Shown piece by piece: positions 1 to 5,104 of a stretch of 5,104 nucleotides of DNA. Origin of the DNA: an uncultured Actinoplanes sp. (GTDB lineage: Bacteria; Actinomycetota; Actinomycetes; Mycobacteriales; Micromonosporaceae); the NCBI RefSeq assembly GCF_934643405.1, contig NZ_CAKUCL010000368.1, forward strand, positions 1 through 5,104, in the 5' to 3' direction. The position numbers were made by a program, and so were the translations under genes. Every line of letters begins with the position of its first letter. The first letter of the stretch is position 1. The notes below the pieces were generated by a model that did not search any database, was not told the origin of the DNA, and saw only the letters and a list, made by a program, of their open reading frames with translations.

Positions 1-15
1 GGCGGAACTGCGTGA

Positions 16-1650
<1,635 letters not shown>

Positions 1651-1655
1651 GGCGG

Positions 1656-1662
1656 CCTCCTT
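1656..1662 (-). promoter_or_regulatory. Ribosome binding site of pgm
   Basis: Read on the minus strand this is AAGGAGG, a near-perfect anti-16S match, five bases before the ATG at 1650. It decides the pgm start in favour of this ATG over the much longer open frame. Confidence 0.85.
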
Positions 1663-1700
1663 CGGGGCATGGACCTGCCGGTTGAGCGTATAGACATCCG

Positions 1701-1713
1701 CTACCCGGGGCAG
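1701..1713. promoter_or_regulatory. Imperfect CCC/GGG dyad, possible operator
   Basis: CTACCCGGGGCAG is an inverted repeat around a central G with five of six base pairs matching. It lies 53-65 bases before the GTG of the copper gene, just downstream of a TATAGA element. Copper-sensing CsoR repressors of actinobacteria use operators with C-runs facing G-runs, often flanked by TA. This site is shorter than those, and no csoR gene is in the window, so the operator role is speculative. In DNA this GC-rich such dyads also occur by chance. Confidence 0.2.
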
Positions 1714-1765
1714 CGGTCCGGTAAGCGGGTTGAACCTTTCCGCCCCGGATTCCGAACTACTGCTC

Positions 1766-3409
1766 GTGAGAGCCCCGCGCGTACTGCTGTTCCTGCTGGT
1801 CGCGCTCGGCGCCCTGGTCCTGCCGGCCGGTCCCGCCCCGGCGCACGCGGTGCTGCTGGGCGCGACCCCGTCCCCGGGAACCATCGTCGGCACCTCCCCC
1901 ACCGAGATCGTCATCACGTTCAGCGAGGCGGTAACGCCGGTCACCGGCCGCGTCCAGGTGCTCGCCCCGGACGGCAAGCGGATCTCCGGAACCGCCACCG
2001 CGTCCGGCCCGACCCTGCGCATCCCGGTCCGCAGGGCGAGCCGGCCCCTGGGCACGTACCTGGTGAGCTACCGGGTGATCTCGGCCGACACCCACCCGGT
2101 CGGCGGCGCCCTCACGTTCTCGGTCGGCGCGCCCTCGGCCCGCCCCCCGGCGGCGTCCGAGACCGGCACCCATCGTTCGGTCACCCTGGTCACACCGGTC
2201 ACGCGCCTGCTCGCGTACGGCGGGATGACGCTCGCCGCCGGACCCGCCCTGTTCCTGTCGGTGCTGTGGCCACGCCGCCGCAGCCGCCGGGGCGCGATCC
2301 GGCTGACCTTCGCCGGTCTGGCCGTCACCGCGCTGGCCACGCTCGGCTCGCTGTGGACGCAGGCGCCGGCCAGCACCGGGGCGGCCCTGTGGGAGGTCTC
2401 CCCCACCGAGCTGGGGCAGGTCCTGTCCAGCCCGTACGGCACGGTCCTGCTCGCCCGGCTCGGCGTGCTCGGCGTCCTGGCCGGCCTGCTGCCGCCGGCC
2501 CTGCGCGGACACGCGTCCCGCGCCCGGGCTGTGACGCTCGGCCTGCTCGCCGTGGCCGGCCTGACCACGTGGCCGCTGTCCGGCCACGCGGCGGCCTCAC
2601 CGCTGGCGCCGGCCGTGGTGGCGGCGGACGTCGTGCACCTGGCCGCCATGGCCGTCTGGCTCGGCGGACTGGTGACGTTGACGGCGTTCCTGCTGCGGCG
2701 CACCGACCCGCGCGTGCTGGGCGTGGTGCTGCCGGTCTGGTCCCGCTGGGCGGCGCTGGCCGTCGTCTGGCTGGTCGCGGGCGGCGTGGTGCAGGCCGTG
2801 GTGCAGGTCGGCTCGTTCGGCGCGCTCGGGGGCACCGGCTACGGCCGCCTCGTGCTCGCGAAGGTGGGGGTGCTCGCGGTGACGCTCGGGTTCGCCGGGT
2901 TCGCGCGGCGGCTCGTCCACCGTTCGCCGGGCGCCGCCGGCCTGCGGCGCACCGTGGGGATCGAGGTCGCCGCGACGGCGCTGATCCTCGGCCTCAGCGC
3001 GGTGCTGGTGCAGGTCAATCCCGGCCGGAGCGCCTCGGTGGACCAGGGGGCGGTGCGCGAGGACGGGGTGTCGCAGACGCTCACCTCGCCGCTGTACACG
3101 CTGCAGTTCAACATCTATCCCGTCGAGGTCGGCGAGAACAACACCGTGCACGCGTTCGTCTACACGCCGGCCGGGGCGCCGCAGCCCGCCGAGGAATGGA
3201 AGGTGACCGCGAGGCTGCTCGGCAGGGACGGTCTGGAGCCGTTCAGCCAGCCGCTGCTGCCCCTCGTGCCCCGGCACCACGCGGCCGGGGCGATCACCTT
3301 CCCGCTGCCCGGCACCTACGAGATCACCTTCACCGTCCGGGTCAGCGAGATCGACCAGGCAACCGTGAAGACCACGATCGAGGTGCCATCGGGGCCGTCG
3401 CCGAGGTGA
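1766..3409 (+). CDS. copCD: CopC-CopD-YtkA-like copper transport/resistance fusion protein
   Basis: Exported membrane protein of 547 residues, resembling YcnJ-type CopC/CopD fusions, that probably binds copper outside the membrane and moves it or passes it to cuproenzymes. Residues 1-26 form a signal peptide: a basic MRAPR start, a Leu/Val/Ala core, then cleavage after APA. This leaves His27 as the mature N-terminus. With Asp108 and His110 (ADTHPVGG) it matches the His1, Asp, His copper site of CopC. A linker (about 121-142) leads to eight predicted helices (about 143-167, 180-198, 226-243, 254-272, 282-310, 322-347, 362-380, 398-415) with CopD features such as HAAAS (274-278) and DVVHLAAMAVWLGGL. 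Residues about 445-540 look like a YtkA-like beta domain. GTG 1766 is preferred because it starts the signal peptide directly; TTG 1730 in frame would add 12 residues. Neither has a clear Shine-Dalgarno sequence. The transport direction cannot be told from sequence. Confidence 0.9.
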   Translation: MRAPRVLLFLLVALGALVLPAGPAPAHAVLLGATPSPGTIVGTSPTEIVITFSEAVTPVTGRVQVLAPDGKRISGTATASGPTLRIPVRRASRPLGTYLVSYRVISADTHPVGGALTFSVGAPSARPPAASETGTHRSVTLVTPVTRLLAYGGMTLAAGPALFLSVLWPRRRSRRGAIRLTFAGLAVTALATLGSLWTQAPASTGAALWEVSPTELGQVLSSPYGTVLLARLGVLGVLAGLLPPALRGHASRARAVTLGLLAVAGLTTWPLSGHAAASPLAPAVVAADVVHLAAMAVWLGGLVTLTAFLLRRTDPRVLGVVLPVWSRWAALAVVWLVAGGVVQAVVQVGSFGALGGTGYGRLVLAKVGVLAVTLGFAGFARRLVHRSPGAAGLRRTVGIEVAATALILGLSAVLVQVNPGRSASVDQGAVREDGVSQTLTSPLYTLQFNIYPVEVGENNTVHAFVYTPAGAPQPAEEWKVTARLLGRDGLEPFSQPLLPLVPRHHAAGAITFPLPGTYEITFTVRVSEIDQATVKTTIEVPSGPSPR

Positions 3410-3450
3410 CAACCGGTCACGTTCTGGGCAGAGAGGAGACGTCACTCGCC

Positions 3451-3459
3451 GGAGGGGAG
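3451..3459 (+). promoter_or_regulatory. Ribosome binding site of the STAS gene
   Basis: GGAGGGGAG lies nine bases before the GTG at 3469. It supports that start over the in-frame GTG at 3406, which overlaps the stop of the copper gene but has no purine-rich site before it. Confidence 0.65.
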
Positions 3460-3468
3460 TACGTCGTC

Positions 3469-3801
3469 GTGCATGTGTCCGTGGTGGGGAATCCGGACGG
3501 CTCGGTCGTGGTGGCGGTGCGCGGCAACCTGGACGTGGACAGCGCCACCGTGCTGACGACGGCTCTGGACCAGATCCTCGATCCGCCGGCGCCGAAGGTG
3601 GTGGTGGATCTGTCCGGGGTCGAGTTCTGCGATTCGACCGGGTTGAGCGCTTTCGTGCTGGGTCACCGCCGGGCGGCCGCCTCCGGGGGATGGTTGCGGC
3701 TGGCCGCTCCCGGCGAGTTCCTGTCCCAGCTGCTGGACACCGTCGGGTTGTCGTCCCGCCTCGGGGTCTACGCGACCGTGCCGGATGCTCTCACCGGGTG
3801 A
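3469..3801 (+). CDS. STAS-domain anti-sigma-factor antagonist
   Basis: A 110-residue cytoplasmic single-domain STAS protein of the SpoIIAA/RsbV/BldG type. Such proteins bind an anti-sigma-factor kinase and free the sigma factor; phosphorylation by the kinase switches them off. Evidence: a beta strand then RGNLDV (18-23); KVVVDLSGVEFCDSTGLSAF (43-62), the hallmark strand and phosphorylation loop; and a C-terminal strand and helix (LRLAAPGEF, then LLDTVGLSSRLGVY). Ser56 in DSTG aligns with the phosphorylated Ser57 of Streptomyces BldG. Length matches the family. GTG 3469 is chosen for its ribosome binding site; an alternative GTG at 3406 would overlap the upstream stop and add 21 residues. It lies 59 bp after the copper gene on the same strand with no obvious terminator, so co-transcription is plausible. 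No anti-sigma kinase, phosphatase or sigma factor is in the window, so its partners are unknown. Confidence 0.9.
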   Translation: MHVSVVGNPDGSVVVAVRGNLDVDSATVLTTALDQILDPPAPKVVVDLSGVEFCDSTGLSAFVLGHRRAAASGGWLRLAAPGEFLSQLLDTVGLSSRLGVYATVPDALTG

Positions 3802-3826
3802 GGCCGCGATGCCCGCGCCCGCGCAC

Positions 3827-3850
3827 GGGTGGGTGTGGGGGGGCCGGGGG
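3827..3850 (+). other. G-run tract with G-quadruplex potential
   Basis: Four G-runs of 3, 3, 7 and 5 bases are separated by T, TGT and CC. This fits the standard intramolecular G-quadruplex pattern on the coding strand. It lies in the 71-bp spacer between the STAS stop and yaaA, ending ten bases before the -10-like box. It occupies the place where a -35 element would be expected, and no -35 consensus is present. Whether it folds or acts is unknown. Confidence 0.45.
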
Positions 3851-3860
3851 TGCGGTCGAC

Positions 3861-3866
3861 TAATGT
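3861..3866 (+). promoter_or_regulatory. -10-like box for a leaderless yaaA transcript
   Basis: TAATGT fits the actinobacterial TANNNT -10 pattern and is a rare AT-rich patch here. Exactly six bases separate it from the GTG at 3873, so transcription would begin at or beside the start codon. There is no Shine-Dalgarno sequence before that GTG, which agrees with leaderless translation, common in actinobacteria. Confidence 0.55.
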
Positions 3867-3872
3867 CGCGGG

Positions 3873-4664
3873 GTGCTGATCCTGTTGCCGCCTTCGGAGG
3901 GCAAGACGTCCGTCGCGTCGGGGGAACCGGTCGATCCGGGGTCGCTCTGGCTGCCCCGGCTGGCCACCGCCCGGCGGCGGGTGATGAGCCGGCTGGTGGC
4001 GCTGTGCCGGCGCACCAGCGCCCGGTCGATCGCCGAGACGTCGCGGATCCTCGGCCTGAGCGACGGGCTGCGGCATGAGCTGGCGCGCAACGCCGAGCTG
4101 CCGATGGCGCCGGCCGGGCCGGCCGCCGAGGTCTACACCGGGGTGCTGTACGAGGCTCTCGACGCCGCCACCCTCGCGCCGGACGCCCGCGCCTGGCTGG
4201 ATCGCACCGCGGTCGTGTTCTCCGGGCTGTGGGGTGTGGTGCGGCTCGACGACCGGATCCCGGCCTATCGGTGCTCGGTCGGTGTCACGCTCCCGCCGCC
4301 GGTCGGGGGGCTCACGGCGTACTGGAAGAAGGCCTTGACCCCGGCCCTGCGGCCACAGGGCCCGGTGCTTGATCTCCGGTCGGGCGCCTACGCCGCGATG
4401 TGGTCGCCGCCGGCGGAGAGCTCGGCGACCGTACGGGTGTTGCACGAGCGTGTCGTCGACGGCGCGCCGAAGAGGTCGGTGGTCAGTCACTTCAACAAGG
4501 CGACCAAGGGCCGGCTCGTCCGCGACCTGGCCGTCGCCGGCGGCGAACCGGCGACCCTCGACGAGGTCGTCACGATGTTGCGCGATCTGAAATACACGGT
4601 CGAGGAGCAGCCCGCCGCGGCGGGCCGCCCCCGTCAGCTCGACGTCGTGGTGACCGAGCTCTGA
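3873..4664 (+). CDS. yaaA: Peroxide stress protein YaaA (UPF0246/DUF328 family)
   Basis: A 263-residue cytoplasmic protein; E. coli YaaA is 258 residues. In E. coli it is induced by OxyR under hydrogen peroxide and lowers free intracellular iron, limiting Fenton damage to DNA and protein; its biochemical activity is not settled. Family motifs seen in order: LLPPSEGK at the N-terminus (4-11), VYTGVLY (87-93), SGLWGVVRLDDRIPAYR (117-133), YWK (150-152), DLRSGAYAAMW (167-177) and SHFNKATKGR (205-214). All are present and well kept, so the gene looks intact. The GTG start at 3873 puts LLPPSEGK at the usual distance from the N-terminus. Regulation probably comes from its own leaderless promoter at 3861, although read-through from the STAS gene is possible. 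It converges on the FKBP gene with only 7 bp between stop codons. Family assignment is secure; the role in this organism is inferred from E. coli. Confidence 0.94.
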   Translation: MLILLPPSEGKTSVASGEPVDPGSLWLPRLATARRRVMSRLVALCRRTSARSIAETSRILGLSDGLRHELARNAELPMAPAGPAAEVYTGVLYEALDAATLAPDARAWLDRTAVVFSGLWGVVRLDDRIPAYRCSVGVTLPPPVGGLTAYWKKALTPALRPQGPVLDLRSGAYAAMWSPPAESSATVRVLHERVVDGAPKRSVVSHFNKATKGRLVRDLAVAGGEPATLDEVVTMLRDLKYTVEEQPAAAGRPRQLDVVVTEL

Positions 4665-4671
4665 TCGGACG

Positions 4672-5104
4672 TCACTGCGCGGCCAGAATGTCCACGACGA
4701 ACCGCAGGTCGGGCGACCCCGGGCCGTACGCCAGCGCGGCGGGCACGTCGAGCTGGACCCGGCTGCCCACCTTCTGACCCGGCAGGCCCTGGTCCCAGCC
4801 CTTGATGACCCGGCTCACGCCGATCGGCGTCGAGTACGGCTGGCCGCTGTCGAACGAGGACTCGACCGCCTTGCCGGTCTTGTACTCGACCAGCACGTAG
4901 TTGACCGTGATCGTCTGGCCCGCCTTGACCTCCGGTCCGGTGCCCTTGACCAGCGGCGTGACCTTCAGGTCGCTGAGCGTGCCCTGACCGGCCTTGACCA
5001 CGGGCGCCTTGGCCAGCGCGGGCGGCGTGTCGACCGGGGCGGGCGCGGGCGGCTGGGTGGGCGCCGGCGCGTCGGCGGACGGCGGCGGCGCCTCGGCCGA
5101 GGGC
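4672..5104 (-). CDS. FKBP-type peptidyl-prolyl cis-trans isomerase, exported type (partial, 5' end beyond window)
   Basis: The C-terminal 143 residues are visible; the frame stays open to the right edge, so the start lies outside. The first 34 visible residues are a Pro/Ala linker (13 Pro, 10 Ala), as found between a signal or lipoprotein peptide and the catalytic domain of exported actinobacterial FKBPs. The GTG at 5001 is therefore probably internal. The FKBP domain follows (about residues 44-143): VTPLVKGTGPEVKAGQTITV, then NY (68-69), GQPY, VIKGWDQGLPG (99-109), VGSRVQLDVPAALAYG and LRFVVDIL. Matches to FKBP12 pocket residues are Tyr69 (Y26), Val99/Ile100 (V55/I56), Trp103 (W59), Tyr126 (Y82) and Phe135 (F99). 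FKBP12 Phe36-Asp37 align with Val80-Glu81, and the loop after Tyr126 is about eight residues shorter than in FKBP12. It probably helps fold exported proteins by prolyl isomerisation. Export is inferred, since the signal peptide is not in view. Confidence 0.9.
   Translation of the reverse strand, partial: PSAEAPPPSADAPAPTQPPAPAPVDTPPALAKAPVVKAGQGTLSDLKVTPLVKGTGPEVKAGQTITVNYVLVEYKTGKAVESSFDSGQPYSTPIGVSRVIKGWDQGLPGQKVGSRVQLDVPAALAYGPGSPDLRFVVDILAAQ

Larger units (their letters stand above)
1651..1765. promoter_or_regulatory. Divergent intergenic region between pgm and the copper gene
   Basis: These 115 bases separate two genes transcribed away from each other, so promoters for both should lie here. 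Candidate AT-rich elements sit around 1687-1696: TATAGA on the plus strand, and TATACG on the minus strand about 37 bases from the pgm ATG. Neither has a good -35 partner at normal spacing, so no promoter is called firmly. Two short symmetric elements are present: an imperfect dyad at 1701-1713 and the 9-base GGTTGAACC at 1728-1736. That promoters lie here is inferred from gene orientation, not read from a strong consensus. Confidence 0.5.

Noticed and set aside
1651..2055. A 135-codon N-terminal extension of Pgm.
   Set aside because: It overlaps the start of the divergent copper gene, has no Pgm family similarity, and the strong ribosome binding site is at the ATG at 1650.
1757..3666. Several minus-strand frames opposite the copper gene and STAS gene.
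   Set aside because: They are rich in Arg, Gly and Gln with no recognisable motif, while the opposite strand encodes clear families.
3816..3831. A 6-bp stem with a CGCA loop after the STAS stop, considered as a terminator.
   Set aside because: It includes a G-T pair, is short, and is followed by G-runs rather than a T-tract, so it is not convincing as an intrinsic terminator.
4075..4777. Further plus-strand frames inside yaaA.
   Set aside because: They are Arg/Ser/Pro-rich shadow frames; yaaA motifs fill this region in one continuous frame.
4999..5001. GTG as the start of the FKBP gene.
   Set aside because: The same frame continues upstream in a Pro/Ala linker typical of exported FKBPs, and no ribosome binding site is seen before this GTG.

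Overview
The window is about 5.1 kb of very GC-rich DNA. Codon third positions are almost all G or C, and GTG starts are common. The gene set fits a chromosomal segment of a high-GC actinobacterium, possibly of the Micromonosporaceae/Actinoplanes kind. That lineage is an inference from gene types and composition; no sequence search was run. I see no mobile element, tRNA, rRNA or CRISPR array, and composition looks uniform.

Layout, left to right. (1) A complete minus-strand phosphoglucomutase gene (pgm, 16-1650) with a strong ribosome binding site. (2) A 115-bp divergent intergenic region holding a CCC/GGG dyad. (3) A plus-strand gene (1766-3409) for one polypeptide that joins a secreted CopC copper-binding domain, an eight-helix CopD membrane domain and a C-terminal YtkA-like beta domain. 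(4) After a 59-bp gap, a small STAS-domain anti-sigma-factor antagonist (3469-3801). (5) A 71-bp spacer with a G-quadruplex-type G-run motif and a -10-like box exactly placed for a leaderless transcript. (6) yaaA (3873-4664), a peroxide-stress YaaA/UPF0246 family gene. (7) Converging on it with a 7-bp gap, the 3' part of a minus-strand gene for an exported-type FKBP peptidyl-prolyl isomerase with a Pro/Ala-rich linker. This gene runs off the right edge.

How the genes fit together. The CopC-CopD-YtkA protein and YaaA both touch metal and oxidative stress: copper handling at the membrane, and limiting free iron during peroxide stress. The STAS protein is a regulatory partner-switching component, and the FKBP probably folds proteins outside the membrane. 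Pgm is central carbon metabolism and looks unrelated. Most of this is ordinary actinobacterial housekeeping and stress content. I did not find a convincing undescribed system. The points most worth a second look are the substituted and loop-shortened FKBP active site, the G-run motif beside the leaderless yaaA start, the three-domain copper protein, and the orphan STAS gene behind it.
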